From: an uncultured Acidobacteriia bacterium
GTDB taxonomy: Bacteria; Acidobacteriota; Terriglobia; Bryobacterales; Bryobacteraceae
Assembly (NCBI GenBank): GCA_903909435.1
Contig: CAIVVT010000230.1
Coordinates: 1 to 64,000, forward strand
Reading direction: 5' to 3'
Length of the DNA: 64,000 nt
A model generated the notes under the pieces. That model worked only from the letters and a program-made list of their open reading frames with translations, did not search any database and had not been told where the DNA came from. The stretch's first letter is position 1; the number at the start of each line of letters is the position of its first letter. The translations under genes and the position numbers were made by a program. Below, in pieces: positions 1-9,544 of this stretch.

Positions 1-424
1 AACCCAGCCATTCAAACCCCATAGCCCATCTTCCAGGACGGCTTCCTTCAAACCGCCGTATCGAAAGCGGCCCGGCGGGCCAGCCTGGCTCATCCCCGCA
101 CAACATGCGCGCCGGGCCGCTCCCGATACAGCACTAAGGTTTCACCGCCCCTTACCGTTTTGCAGCCGGTCAAAACGCCCGTAAGCGCTGCGCGACTCAC
201 CATTAGTCATCCGGCGTGCCGCGTTCCACCGGTTCGGCGAACCCGCATTTCTGTTCGCACGACCGGCTGTATATGATGGGGTGGGAACCGAGGACGGCAA
301 TGTCACGAATGTCGCTGTACATCGATTCTGCGCACGACGATTTCGAATCGCCCACGGAAATCGTGGCGAATCGCCTCGCCGGGAATGATCCGCGTTTCGG
401 CACCTCTCCGATGGCGGAGGCGCG
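1..424. other. Window start without a recognised gene
   Basis: No protein family is recognisable here. There is a perfect 12-bp inverted repeat (listed separately). A short plus-strand reading frame from ATG 300 to TGA 428 (42 codons) overlaps the next gene's ATG as ATGA, and GGAGG lies just before that ATG. Its composition is compatible with coding but it matches nothing I know, so I do not call it a gene. Confidence 0.4.
66..121. repeat. Perfect 12-bp inverted repeat with 32-nt spacer
   Basis: Arms at 66-77 (AGCGGCCCGGCG) and 110-121 are exact reverse complements. The spacer holds a smaller GCCAG/TGGC dyad, so the RNA would be strongly structured on either strand. There is no T-tract, so a classical terminator is not supported. 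It may be an intergenic structured element or the 3' end of something upstream of the window. Confidence 0.5.
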
Positions 425-1414
425 ATGAAAGCCATCGTGCGCGGTGCGTCGGGCTCGCCTGAATTGCGCAATGTCGCCGCGCCGGTCCCGGCGGAGAACG
501 AAGTGCTGGTGCGCGTCCACGCGTCGTCCCTCAACGACTACGACCTGTTCATCCTCGGGCGTCCTCCGCTGCCCGCCCGTATGTTGGGGACGTTCCTGCG
601 TGCGGTGTCCGCCAGCGCACCGCCGCGCGTGAGGATCGGCGGCTCCGACGTTGCCGGAAGCGTGGTCGCAGTGGGCAGCCGCGTCGAGAGTTTTCGTCCG
701 GGCGATGCCGTCTTCGGCGACGTGTCCAGTTTCGGATTCGGAGGCTTCGGCGCGTTCGCGGAATATGTTTGCGCTCCCCAAGCGGCGTTGCTTCCGAAGC
801 CGGCGGGCATGACGTTCGAGCAGGCGGCGGCACTGCCGCAGGCGGGCGCGCTCGCCATGCAGGGTCTCCACGCCGGCGGGCCGCTGCGGTCGGGCCAGAA
901 GATTCTGATCAACGGAGCGGGCGGTGGCGTCGGAACGATTGGAGTCCAGGTCGCTAAGCTGCAGGGCGTCGAGGTTACAGGCGTCGATCGCGCGTCGAAA
1001 CATAAGATGATGCGGAGCATCGGCTTCGATCGCGTCATCGACTACCAGCAGGAGGACTTCACGAAGAGCGGCAAGCGCTACGACCTGATTTTGGATACCA
1101 AGTCCAATCGTTCGCTCTTCGCGTACCTGCGCGCGCTTACGCCCGGCGGCACCTACGTGACGGTCGGCGGCCAGACGGCAACGCTGTTCAGGATGTTGAT
1201 CCTCGGCGGCTTGATTCGGCTGCTTACGGGCAAGCGGATCGTGGTGATTAAACTGAAACAGAACGCGTTTCTCTCGGATCTGAAGGAGTGCTTCGAGGCG
1301 GGACACCTGGCGCCTGTCATCGACGGGCCGTACAAGCTGAGCGACTGGCAAGACGCCTTTCGCCACTTTTCCGCGGCGAATCAGGAAGGGAAAGTGATCC
1401 TGACGATGGTCTAA
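425..1414 (+). CDS. NAD(P)-dependent MDR-family oxidoreductase (quinone oxidoreductase-like)
   Basis: A 329-residue medium-chain dehydrogenase/reductase. The N-terminal GroES-like domain (about 1-125) has the IGGSDVAGSVVAVG and FRPGDAVFG signatures. The Rossmann domain carries INGAGGGVGTIGVQVAK at about 160, and the C-terminus ends in a typical EGKVIL strand. The Cys/His ligands of zinc-dependent alcohol dehydrogenases are absent, which fits the zinc-independent quinone oxidoreductase branch that reduces enones, quinones or aldehydes with NAD(P)H. GGAGG lies just upstream of ATG 425. It stands alone and converges with topA. The substrate cannot be predicted. Confidence 0.88.
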   Translation: MKAIVRGASGSPELRNVAAPVPAENEVLVRVHASSLNDYDLFILGRPPLPARMLGTFLRAVSASAPPRVRIGGSDVAGSVVAVGSRVESFRPGDAVFGDVSSFGFGGFGAFAEYVCAPQAALLPKPAGMTFEQAAALPQAGALAMQGLHAGGPLRSGQKILINGAGGGVGTIGVQVAKLQGVEVTGVDRASKHKMMRSIGFDRVIDYQQEDFTKSGKRYDLILDTKSNRSLFAYLRALTPGGTYVTVGGQTATLFRMLILGGLIRLLTGKRIVVIKLKQNAFLSDLKECFEAGHLAPVIDGPYKLSDWQDAFRHFSAANQEGKVILTMV

Positions 1415-1767
1415 TCACCTTCCGGCCTATCGCCTTCGCGGACGGTTCGCGACGATTGCTACTGAGCTACGGCGCAGTGCGTGCGAAGTTCTGCATACTG
1501 GACCGAAAGTCGCCTCCCGTCCATTGGCCCCGACCCGTTTGCGGGGCCGGCGCGAGGCTATTGAGGCTTGCGAAGGAGAGTGACAACCGGTGCAGGATGG
1601 CTTCCTGCGCCGCGGTTGCCAACCGCCGCCGTTTGAGAGGGGAAGATTGACAGGCCGATTGACAATCGACCACAGTTGACCAAGCTGCCCTACAAAACAA
1701 GAGCTTCACACCGTTGCTGAGCCCGGCGGAGGATCGGGCTGTACGGGGCTAACTCCCGCGTTTAGCC
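1415..1767. other. Spacer between convergent genes with two stem-loops
   Basis: No gene seen. Two GC-rich stem-loops sit between the ends of the oxidoreductase and topA: GGCCCCG/CGGGGCC (1526-1532 with 1542-1548) and AGCCCG/CGGGCT (1720-1725 with 1735-1740, about 30 nt past the topA stop on the minus strand). Neither has a T-run, so they are possible but unproven transcription-end structures. Confidence 0.35.
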
Positions 1768-4212
1768 CTACGTCTTGGCCAGTTCCACCGGCTCGAGTTC
1801 CTTGCGGTACTTGCATTCCTTGTTGGGGCACTCCGCAAAGTGGCCCGACTTCAGGAACTTCTCGAGCAGATAGGTTGACTCGCAATTCGGGCAATGTTCG
1901 GCGATTGGTTTTGACCACGCCACGAAGTCACATTCGGGATAGCGGTTGCACCCGTAGAACGTCTTGCCGCGTTTGGAGCGCCGCTCCGCCAGTTCGCCCG
2001 TGCCGCACTTGGGGCAGGGCACGCCCGTCGTCTTCTGCAGCACGTACTTGCAGGCCGGGTAGTTCGAGCAGGCGGTGAACTCGCCGAAGCGGCCCGACTT
2101 GAGCGCGAGCTGGTGCCCGCACTCCGGGCACTTCTCTTCCAGCAGCACGTCCGGTTTGCGCTGCGCGCCGCCGATCTGCTTGGTCGTCTTGCAGTCGGGG
2201 TAGCCCGAGCAAGCGAAGAACGTGCCGAAGCGCCCCTTCTTGAGCACCATCGGACGCCCGCAGTTTTCGCAATATTCCTCGGCGTCCTGCTCCGCGATCT
2301 CCACCGGGTTCTCGCCGTCGCCGATCTCGTCGGCCACCAGCGTCGTTTCCCGCGTGTTGGTGCACTCCGGATAGCCCGTGCAGGCCAGGAAGTAACCGTG
2401 CTTGCCCCACTTGATGACCATGGGCTTGCCGCAGCGGTCGCAGGTCTGATCGGTCGCAATCTCGGTGCGCTTGACGTCGCGCATCGAGCGCCCAGCCTCT
2501 TCGAGATCCTTCTCGAAGCGCTTGTAGAACTCGGCCATCGCGTCGGTCCAAAGGATGGTGCCGTCCTCGATTTCGTCGAGTTGCCCTTCCAGCCGGGCCG
2601 TGTAATTGACGTCGAAGATGTCGTTGAAACTCTCGACCAGCAGGTCTGTGACGATCGTGCCGAGGTCGGTCGGCGCGAACTTGCCGCCTTCCTTCTTCAC
2701 GTACTCCCGTTCCTGGATGGTGGAGAGAATTGAGGCGTAGGTGGACGGGCGCCCGACGCCGTCGGCTTCCAGTTCTTTCACCAGCGTCGCCTCGGTGAAG
2801 CGCGGCGGCGGCTCGGTGAAGTGCTGCTCGGGAAGAATCGACTTGAACTTCAGCGACTCGCCTTCGACCACTTGCGGCAGGCGGTTCTTCAGCTCGTCGT
2901 CTTCCTCGTCCTTCTGGTCCTTGCCCTCTTCGTAGACGGCCAGGAAGCCGTCGAACTTGGGCACCGAACCGGTAGCGCGCAGCAGATAGGCGGCGCCGTC
3001 GCGCCCCTGGGCCGTCACTTCGATGGTCGTCTGGTCGAAGACGGCCGGCGTCATCTGCGACGCGACGAAGCGCATCCAGATGATCCGGTAGAGCTTCAGT
3101 TCGTCCTCGCTCAGATACTTCGCAATCGCGTCCGGAGTGTGCTGCACTGAGGTGGGACGGATGGCTTCGTGCGCGTCCTGAACCTGTTTCTTGGTCTTGA
3201 AGAAGTTAGGCGTGGCCGGCAAGTATTGCTCGCCGAAGCGCTCTCCGATGAACGCGCGCACGTCGTTGAGGGCGTCGTCCGAGACGCGCGTCGAATCGGT
3301 ACGCATGTAGGTGATCAGGCCGACCGAGCCCTCCGCGCCGAGCTCGACGCCTTCGTACAACCGTTGCGCCAGGCCCATCGTGCGCTTCACGCTGAAGCGG
3401 ATCTTGCGCGCGGCCTCCTGCTGCAGGGTGGAAGTGATGAACGGCGGCACCGGGTTGCGCCGCTTCTCTTTCGTCCCGACCGACAGGACCTTGTACTCGC
3501 TGCCTTCCAGCGCGCTGACGACGGCCTGCGACCCGGCCTCGTCCGTGATCGCGAGATTCTCGCCATTCCGCTTGGCGACGCTGGTCTTGAGCACCGGCGC
3601 CTTCTTCGCGTTCAGGTGGACCTCGATCGACCAGTACTCCTGCTTCAGGAAGGCTTTGATTTCGCGTTCCCGCTCCACGATCAGCCGCAGCGCCACCGTC
3701 TGGACGCGGCCCGCCGAGAGTCCGCGCCGGACCTTGTCCCACAGCAGCGGGGAGATCTTGTACCCCACCAGCCTGTCCAGGATCCTGCGCGTCTGCTGCG
3801 CGTCCACCAGCGCCACGTTCACCTGGCGCGGATGCTCGAAGGCCCGCTTGACGGCCGTGGCCGTGATTTCGTTGAAGGTGACCCGGAAGAACTGGGGGCC
3901 GCCCGCCTTCTTTGAGTGCAGTTCTTCTTCAAGATGGAAACAAATCGCCTCGCCTTCGCGGTCATGGTCAGCCGCGAGGTAGACGGCGTCAGAGGCTTTG
4001 GCATCCCGTTTCAGCTCGTCCATGAGCTTCTTCTTGCCTTCGATGACGACGTAGGTGGGGCGGAAATCGTGTTCGACATCAATGGCGATGTCGTTTTTTG
4101 GCAGATCCTTGACGTGGCCCAAGCTGGCTTTGACCACGAAGTTCTTGCCCAGGTATTTGCCAATCGTCTTCGCTTTCGCGGGCGATTCGACGATGACTAG
4201 AGATTTCGGCAT
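1768..4212 (-). CDS. topA: DNA topoisomerase I (type IA)
   Basis: Relaxes negative supercoils through a 5'-phosphotyrosine intermediate. The N-terminal Toprim domain starts SLVIVESPAKAKTI and has the metal-binding acidic motif ADHDREGE (residues 81-88). The catalytic tyrosine is Tyr302 in GLITYMRTDSTR. The SAGRVQTVALR motif is near 167. The C-terminus carries five Cys4 zinc-ribbon repeats (from about residue 590 to the end), each with paired CxxC-type motifs. At 814 residues it is a normal full-length bacterial enzyme. It stands alone here, divergent from the TonB receptor. Confidence 0.98.
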   Translation of the reverse strand: MPKSLVIVESPAKAKTIGKYLGKNFVVKASLGHVKDLPKNDIAIDVEHDFRPTYVVIEGKKKLMDELKRDAKASDAVYLAADHDREGEAICFHLEEELHSKKAGGPQFFRVTFNEITATAVKRAFEHPRQVNVALVDAQQTRRILDRLVGYKISPLLWDKVRRGLSAGRVQTVALRLIVEREREIKAFLKQEYWSIEVHLNAKKAPVLKTSVAKRNGENLAITDEAGSQAVVSALEGSEYKVLSVGTKEKRRNPVPPFITSTLQQEAARKIRFSVKRTMGLAQRLYEGVELGAEGSVGLITYMRTDSTRVSDDALNDVRAFIGERFGEQYLPATPNFFKTKKQVQDAHEAIRPTSVQHTPDAIAKYLSEDELKLYRIIWMRFVASQMTPAVFDQTTIEVTAQGRDGAAYLLRATGSVPKFDGFLAVYEEGKDQKDEEDDELKNRLPQVVEGESLKFKSILPEQHFTEPPPRFTEATLVKELEADGVGRPSTYASILSTIQEREYVKKEGGKFAPTDLGTIVTDLLVESFNDIFDVNYTARLEGQLDEIEDGTILWTDAMAEFYKRFEKDLEEAGRSMRDVKRTEIATDQTCDRCGKPMVIKWGKHGYFLACTGYPECTNTRETTLVADEIGDGENPVEIAEQDAEEYCENCGRPMVLKKGRFGTFFACSGYPDCKTTKQIGGAQRKPDVLLEEKCPECGHQLALKSGRFGEFTACSNYPACKYVLQKTTGVPCPKCGTGELAERRSKRGKTFYGCNRYPECDFVAWSKPIAEHCPNCESTYLLEKFLKSGHFAECPNKECKYRKELEPVELAKT

Positions 4213-4409
4213 AAAGACGGTTTCAGACTACTAGATAAAGGATAGGTTCGGCAAACCGGCGGTTTCGGCCCCCGGCTCCGCTCTCCACCCTAAGAATACA
4301 TAAGACGTCAAGCAGGGGTCGGCGGATGCGACCGATTTGGAGCTTCGCCCAATGCCAGCGGCCGAGTGAATCGGTAGCACTAATCAAATAAACGTGATAC
4401 GAATTAGGA

Positions 4410-6760
4410 GTGACCTCGCTCGATCGACGCCGCGCCGGATCGCATCCCGCGCTCGTTTCGCTTCTGCTGGGCACGTCATTGCTCGCGTCCGGTAGTGCGC
4501 CAGTTCCGGCCGGAGACCGCGCCACCAGCAGCCTGCAAGGCACCGTCACCGACCCGCAGGGCAAGCCGGTTCGTGGTGCCGGGGTCCACGTTTCCGGTCA
4601 TTTCGGCGGCATCCAGCGGGAAGTGCGGACGGACGACGAGGGGAGCTTCGCAATCGACCGCCTGGCCGCCGGCGAATACACGTTGAAAGCCGAGGCCGTC
4701 GGCCTCCACCCCACCGTGCGGACCGTCGACCTGGAACCGGACGAGACGCTGCGCTTAGAGTTGCATTTCTCGCAGGTGGCCGGCCAGAACGTGTCCATGG
4801 TGATTTCGGCTCCGGCTCTGGAGCCCGCCATCGACATGCGCAACGCCGAGGTGTTTAACAAGACGCTGTTCACCCGGGATGACCAACTGCTGCAGCAGAT
4901 GGATGCCGGGATCAACGCCGGGCAGCACGAGGGCGGCGGTAAGTCGCTGGAAATAAGACGCTTTGGCTTCAATCTGGACCATGGCGGCGTAAACGGCGGG
5001 CTGAAGGTGATGGTGGACGACGTCCAGCAGAATCAAGGCACGCAGGGCCACGGTCAGGGCTACCTGGGAGCGCTGAAAGCGCTGAGCCCGGAGCTGGTCG
5101 GCGAAGTCAACGTTATCAATGGACCCTTCAGCGCCGAGTATGGCGATTTCAGCGGCCTGGGCGTGGTGCAGATCCGCCAGCGCGAGTCGCTCGCCGACGA
5201 ACTGACGGCCCGTCTCCAGGGCGGCAACTTCAACACCTGGCGCGGCTTCGCGGCCTACAGCCCGAACGTCCAAAGCGTCGATTCCTACCTTGCCTACGAG
5301 GGCAGCGACACCGACGGTCCCTTCATCAACCCCGGCCGCTACCGGCGCGACAACGTGAACGGCAACTACACGACCAAGCTGCCCGCTCGCCAGAAGCTGG
5401 GCTTTCGATTGCTTTATGGCCGTAACAATTTCTACTCCTCCGGCCAGATTCCGTTGGACCAGGTCGTCGCGGGCCGTCTCGACCGGTACGGCTACACGAT
5501 CCGTCCGACGGCGGCAAGGTCTGGCTGGGGACACTGTCGTCGTACTACATCAAGTCCTTTGCAAACGGGGATGTCCTGCGCGGCGACGGGTTCGTGACCC
5601 GCAATCTGTTCGATCTCTATTCAAACTTCACCTTCTTCTTGAACGACCCGGGGCACGGCGACGGATTTCAGCAGCACGATTCGCGCCTCACCGAAGGCGC
5701 GACGGTGCAATACACCCACGCCGACCGCCTGGGGCCGGTTACGGCGCTGCTCACGGCGGGCTTCAACTATCACGACGATCAGATCAATGTCGGCCTATAC
5801 CCGCGCTTCGGGCGCGTCCCGCTGGGCGTGACCACCCGCGCGGACGCCCGCATCGCGAACGACGCGGGCTACGTTCAAGAGAGCCTGAGCGTGCTGAGCG
5901 GCCGGCTGATCCTGACCGGCGGTCTGCGGTTCGACGCCTTCCGTTGGGACGTTAGGGACCGCGTGATCCCGCTCGCGGGCGGCGTGGAGCAGGCTGGCCG
6001 CTGGCAGCCCAAAGCAGGCGCGGCGCTCACCCCTTTCGGCAAGCTGCCGCTCACCCTGTACGCGAACTACGGGCGGGGTATCAACAGCGTGGATGCGCGC
6101 GCCGTGGTGCAGCGGCCCGACCGGCCGCGCATCGCAACCACGGACTTCTATCAACTGGGCGCTTCGTCGAAGTTCGGGCGCGTTTCCGTGCGCGCCGACA
6201 CCTTCTTGATCGACCACTCAAATGAGATGGTGTACATCCCCGACGACGGCAGTTTCGAGTTCAAGGGCCGCAGCCGGGCGTATGGCTACGAGGCCAAGAC
6301 CTCGCTCGAACTGACCCACCACCTGTCGCTGAACGGGGGACTGACGAAGATCGGGAACGCGTTCTACCGCGGCGGCGATCACCGCGTTTACGTGGATAGC
6401 GCACCGCACTTCACGGCCAACGCCGCGCTGACGCTGACGGCGTGGAGGGGTTGGAGCGGGTCGCTGCGGATGCGTGCGATCAATCACTACCGGCTGGACG
6501 GCGAGAATCCGTCTATTGTGGCCACGGGCAGCACCGTCTGGGATCTCAGTCTGTCGCGCCAGTTACCGCGAGGTGTGGAGTGTAGCCTGAGTTTTGACAA
6601 CCTATTGGACAAAAACTATTTTGAGACCCAAAACTATTTTATTTCGCGTATATTGCCGGACGCTCCAGCCGTGGCCCGTATTCATACCACTCCGGGTTAT
6701 CCATTCTCCGCAGTGATAGAGCTGACTTACCGACTCCACCGCAAGTCAGCGGGGCACTAG
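4410..6760 (+). pseudogene. TonB-dependent receptor (Oar-like) interrupted by one frameshift
   Basis: The first part (4410-5597, GTG start right after AGGAG) has a signal sequence, a carboxypeptidase-regulatory-like domain (about residues 40-115) and a plug domain ending in the EVNVINGPFSAEYGDFSGLGVVQI segment. The second part (to 6760) supplies the remaining beta-barrel strands and an aromatic-rich C-terminal region (NLLDKNYFETQN). The reading frame moves by -1 between about 5490 and 5507. Downstream of it the other frame reads GGKVWLGTLSSYYIK, a perfect barrel continuation, while the first frame runs through unrelated residues to a stop. A single missing base explains it: either real decay or a sequencing error. 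The intact protein would be about 780 residues, importing a large ligand across the outer membrane. Confidence 0.85.
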
Positions 6761-6818
6761 TAAGGGTTACGGCAAGACTGCTAAAGTGGCGGCCTCGGCC
6801 AAACGCACAAAGAGCGGC

Positions 6819-7721
6819 TCAGCTATTTAGCCGTTTGCGCCGCAGCCAGAGTGCGCAAGCGCCTGTCGCAATCAAGACGAAGCTCGCGGGCTCTGGAATC
6901 GGGTTGACTACCGGGATGTTCACCAGCGCCAAGCCGACTATGTCGTAGCCGCCGATGGAGCCGAGGTCCGTGGCTGCGCCCGTCGCGGTGTTTATGCTGA
7001 ACCACTCGGAATTGATCCCATCCGGCGAGACCGCCGCATACAGGGTTCCGTTGGTGCCGAAAATCAGCCCGCCGACCGTGTCAACGGTCGGATCGAGTCC
7101 TGCGCCGGTCAGTGCCGTGCTGGAGGTGGCTGTGCCTGTCGCGGCGTTCAGCGTGTATAGCGTATTGCCAAATTGATCCACGCCGTAGAAGACTCCGCCG
7201 GAGCTGAAAGCCAATCCGCCGACCTTCGGAAATGCGCCCGTGTCGAGTTGTGAAGCCGCGTAACCCGGTGCGTTCACAACGGAGAACAGGCTCCCGTTGG
7301 CGCTGAAGGAACCGTCGGCGGCCGCGCTGCTTCCGATGTAGAAGTTCCCGGCATGGTAGGTCAGGTCACCCTTCGTCGGAACGAAGCCCAAGGTGGACGG
7401 AACGCCGGCGAGAGGCGTGCCTAACTGACTGGTCGCTCCGGTCGTGAAGCTGGTAACTTGCCGCAGGTCGCCGTTGTTCTGTCCGTAGAGAAACAGGCTG
7501 GTCCCGTTCGAGGCGATCCCCAGGGGATTGTAACTCCCGTCCAAAGTGACAAGCGCCGAGCCCACGCCGGTTGCCTGATTGATCTGCACCAGCTGGCTGT
7601 CGGCCGTGATGCCGACGATGATCGGAGTCGCGCTCAGGCCTGCGCTCAAGCCAAGCCAGACCGCAATCGAAGATACTGCGCGAGCAGTAGTAATTGTCCT
7701 AATAACTTTGACGAAAGACAC
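6819..7721 (-). CDS. PEP-CTERM sorting-domain protein, propeller-like repeats
   Basis: I start this at GTG 7721 because GGAGGAGGG lies just upstream on the minus strand; a longer frame to 7808 lacks such a site. The 300-residue product has a signal peptide (hydrophobic stretch ending LSAGLSA), a body of repeated short strands with NAATGTAT/INQATGVGSA-type turns (a repeat pattern like DUF4394-type or propeller proteins), and a C-terminal tripartite sorting signal: IPEPAS, a hydrophobic helix and RRKR. PEP-CTERM proteins are processed by an exosortase and moved to the cell surface. No exosortase gene is in the window. Function otherwise unknown. Confidence 0.85.
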   Translation of the reverse strand: MSFVKVIRTITTARAVSSIAVWLGLSAGLSATPIIVGITADSQLVQINQATGVGSALVTLDGSYNPLGIASNGTSLFLYGQNNGDLRQVTSFTTGATSQLGTPLAGVPSTLGFVPTKGDLTYHAGNFYIGSSAAADGSFSANGSLFSVVNAPGYAASQLDTGAFPKVGGLAFSSGGVFYGVDQFGNTLYTLNAATGTATSSTALTGAGLDPTVDTVGGLIFGTNGTLYAAVSPDGINSEWFSINTATGAATDLGSIGGYDIVGLALVNIPVVNPIPEPASFVLIATGACALWLRRKRLNS

Positions 7722-7878
7722 CGATCCCTCCTCCACTCGGACCAGAGTAAGGGCGTCGCGAGATTTCTTCAAGTGGAAAGATGCTTCCAAAGGGCCAGTT
7801 AGCCCCAATTATTGCCAGTCGCATGTACCGACTATCTTTTGATTCAGGCCAGGCAGCGTTTTGTTCTCACAATACTTC

Positions 7879-7907
7879 TTGACGAGCCGCCAGTGCAAAG
7901 TTAAACT
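7879..7907 (+). promoter_or_regulatory. Putative sigma70-type promoter for the DUF1501/tail-collar operon
   Basis: TTGACG (7879-7884) and TAAACT (7902-7907) are separated by 17 nt. Transcription would start near 7914, just before the 7921-7950 hairpin and about 65 nt before the GTG start at 7978. Confidence 0.5.
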
Positions 7908-7920
7908 CAGCGACAGTCTC

Positions 7921-7950
7921 CTATCCCGCATGGAACTGCTCGCGGGATAG
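7921..7950 (+). promoter_or_regulatory. Perfect 9-bp inverted repeat in the leader of the DUF1501 operon
   Basis: CTATCCCGC (7921-7929) and GCGGGATAG (7942-7950) are exact complements around a 12-nt loop. It sits between the putative promoter and the ribosome-binding site (GGAGGAG at about 7964-7972). It could be an operator or an RNA hairpin that protects the 5' end or controls translation. Confidence 0.5.
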
Positions 7951-7977
7951 ATGTGGGTTCACTTGGAGGAGAGTTTC

Positions 7978-9141
7978 GTGCCCGCAAATTCAACCGTCCT
8001 CACTTCCAACCGTCGCCGGTTTGTCGCTTTGGCCGCAGGTGGCACTGCGGCTATGTTGGCCAGTCCCACGGCGAGCGCGCAAAGCCCGGGCGGTAGTTCC
8101 GGATCGCGTTCTCTGGTTTGTATTCACTTGCTGGGTGGAGCGGATACCTGGGCCGCGGCCGTCCCGCAGAGTATCGCCGAAACATCCGCCTGGAGCCGGC
8201 TCCGTCCGTCCATCTCGTCCGGTCCGCGCCTCGTCACGAGCGGTCGCGGCGATCAGGCGATCTCCTTTCACGCTGCCCTTGCGCCGATCGCGGAGCTGTA
8301 CGATTCGGGTCGGCTGGCCCTCTTTGCGGGGGTCGGATCGCTGGAGCCCAGCGGCTCGCCCAAGCCTCCGGCCGGTGCGATGGAGCATTCCGATCTGCGC
8401 GCCACGGCTCTGCCGGGAGGGTACTTGCTGCCTGACTGGTCGAGCGAATCCGGGGCGCTGTACGACTTTCCAGCCCTGCGGAATAGCGCCCAGTCTTCCC
8501 CTATCGCCGTCGCGCAGAAGAGCGTGATTCCCAGAAGCATGAACGCCGCCGAGCGGCGGATGACCGCGGCCAACCTGCTGCGCTCCAGCGCCTCGGTCCC
8601 GACCCACGGCGTGTCATTCCCTGATACCAGCCTCGGCCGCCAGCTCCAGCAGATTTACGCCCTGATCGCCTCGGGCAAGACGGCCGGCGCCGTCCACTCG
8701 GCCGTGCTCGGCGGGTTCGACACGCACTCCGCTCAAGCGCCGGCCGCGGAGCGCAGCTGGGGCGAGTTCGCGGGCGCGGTATTTGCCTTTCAAACAGCCA
8801 TCGAAAATGCCGGGCTCGCCTCGCGCGTGGCGCTTTACACCGATTCGGAGTTCGGGCGCAGCGTTGTGGAAAACGCCGGCCACGGCACCGGCCACGGCTG
8901 GTCGTCGCTGCAATTCGTGGTGGGCGGCGCGGTCGCGGGCGGTCGGGTCCACGGCAGTTTCCCGAGTCTCGCTCCCGGCGGACCGGACGATGTCACCGGG
9001 CAGGGCGCGTTCGTGCCGGGCGTCTCGCGCGATGCCTACTTCGCCACGCTGGCTACCTGGCACGGGATGGGATTCGGCGAGGTGATGCGCACTTTCCCCG
9101 GAGTCACCTCGGCCGCGGCGTTGTCCACGGTGCTGCTATGA
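7978..9141 (+). CDS. DUF1501 family exported protein (Tat-type signal)
   Basis: The start is GTG 7978, preceded by GGAGGAG; an upstream ATG at 7951 has no such site. The 387-residue product begins with a twin-arginine-like signal (SNRRRFVALAAGG, then ASPTASAQ). The mature part has DUF1501 features: a LVCIHLLGGADTW strand near the start, GGFDTHS in the middle, and LYTDSEFGRS followed by GTGHGWSS. These His/Asp/Ser motifs place it in the sulfatase/alkaline-phosphatase-like superfamily, but activity is not established for the family. It overlaps the next gene by 4 bases and heads the tail-collar operon. Confidence 0.85.
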   Translation: MPANSTVLTSNRRRFVALAAGGTAAMLASPTASAQSPGGSSGSRSLVCIHLLGGADTWAAAVPQSIAETSAWSRLRPSISSGPRLVTSGRGDQAISFHAALAPIAELYDSGRLALFAGVGSLEPSGSPKPPAGAMEHSDLRATALPGGYLLPDWSSESGALYDFPALRNSAQSSPIAVAQKSVIPRSMNAAERRMTAANLLRSSASVPTHGVSFPDTSLGRQLQQIYALIASGKTAGAVHSAVLGGFDTHSAQAPAAERSWGEFAGAVFAFQTAIENAGLASRVALYTDSEFGRSVVENAGHGTGHGWSSLQFVVGGAVAGGRVHGSFPSLAPGGPDDVTGQGAFVPGVSRDAYFATLATWHGMGFGEVMRTFPGVTSAAALSTVLL

Positions 9142-9512
9142 GGACGCCTGCGATGCCCGTGTCCTATTCGATCCCGGAATTGACCCCGGAGCTTTTCCAG
9201 GCGCAGCTCAACGTGGTGTTCACCATCGCCAGCGACGACGCCCCGGAGCAGGCGTTTCAGGCGCAACTGATCCGCGTCAACGTCTCGCCGGTTCCGGAAT
9301 GGCGGCAGCGCTGGGCCGAGGCGAATCCCGGCAAGCGCGCCCAGGGCTTCTCGCTCTTGTTCCACTCTTTGGCTAACCAGTTGCCGGGATCTGGATTGCA
9401 GACGCTGCGCTGCCCGGACTTCGAAGCCGGCGGCCTGTTTATCTCCCCGGTGACCCTGCTCGACGGCTCCATTTCCCGGGGCGCCATCGTGCTGGAAGCC
9501 TTGTTTAACTGA
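9138..9512 (+). CDS. Small conserved protein next to tail-collar genes (DUF6916-like)
   Basis: A 124-residue protein translationally coupled (ATGA) to the DUF1501 gene. It has no signal peptide. The pattern, an N-terminal hydrophobic segment, a central FSLLFHS strand, and a C-terminus ending EALFN, resembles the short DUF6916-type proteins commonly found beside tail-collar genes; I state that from memory of the pattern, not a search. It probably works with the collar proteins that follow. A second possible start is ATG 9153. Confidence 0.65.
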   Translation: MRTPAMPVSYSIPELTPELFQAQLNVVFTIASDDAPEQAFQAQLIRVNVSPVPEWRQRWAEANPGKRAQGFSLLFHSLANQLPGSGLQTLRCPDFEAGGLFISPVTLLDGSISRGAIVLEALFN

Positions 9513-9544
9513 TTCCTCGATTATTCGGCTGGAGGAAGTACCGC

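Noticed and set aside
6760-6840. A c-di-GMP riboswitch-like string (GCGGCCTCGGCCAAACGCAC)
   Set aside because: It lacks the conserved GEMM core and the tetraloop receptor arrangement, and lies at the convergent ends of two genes rather than upstream of one.
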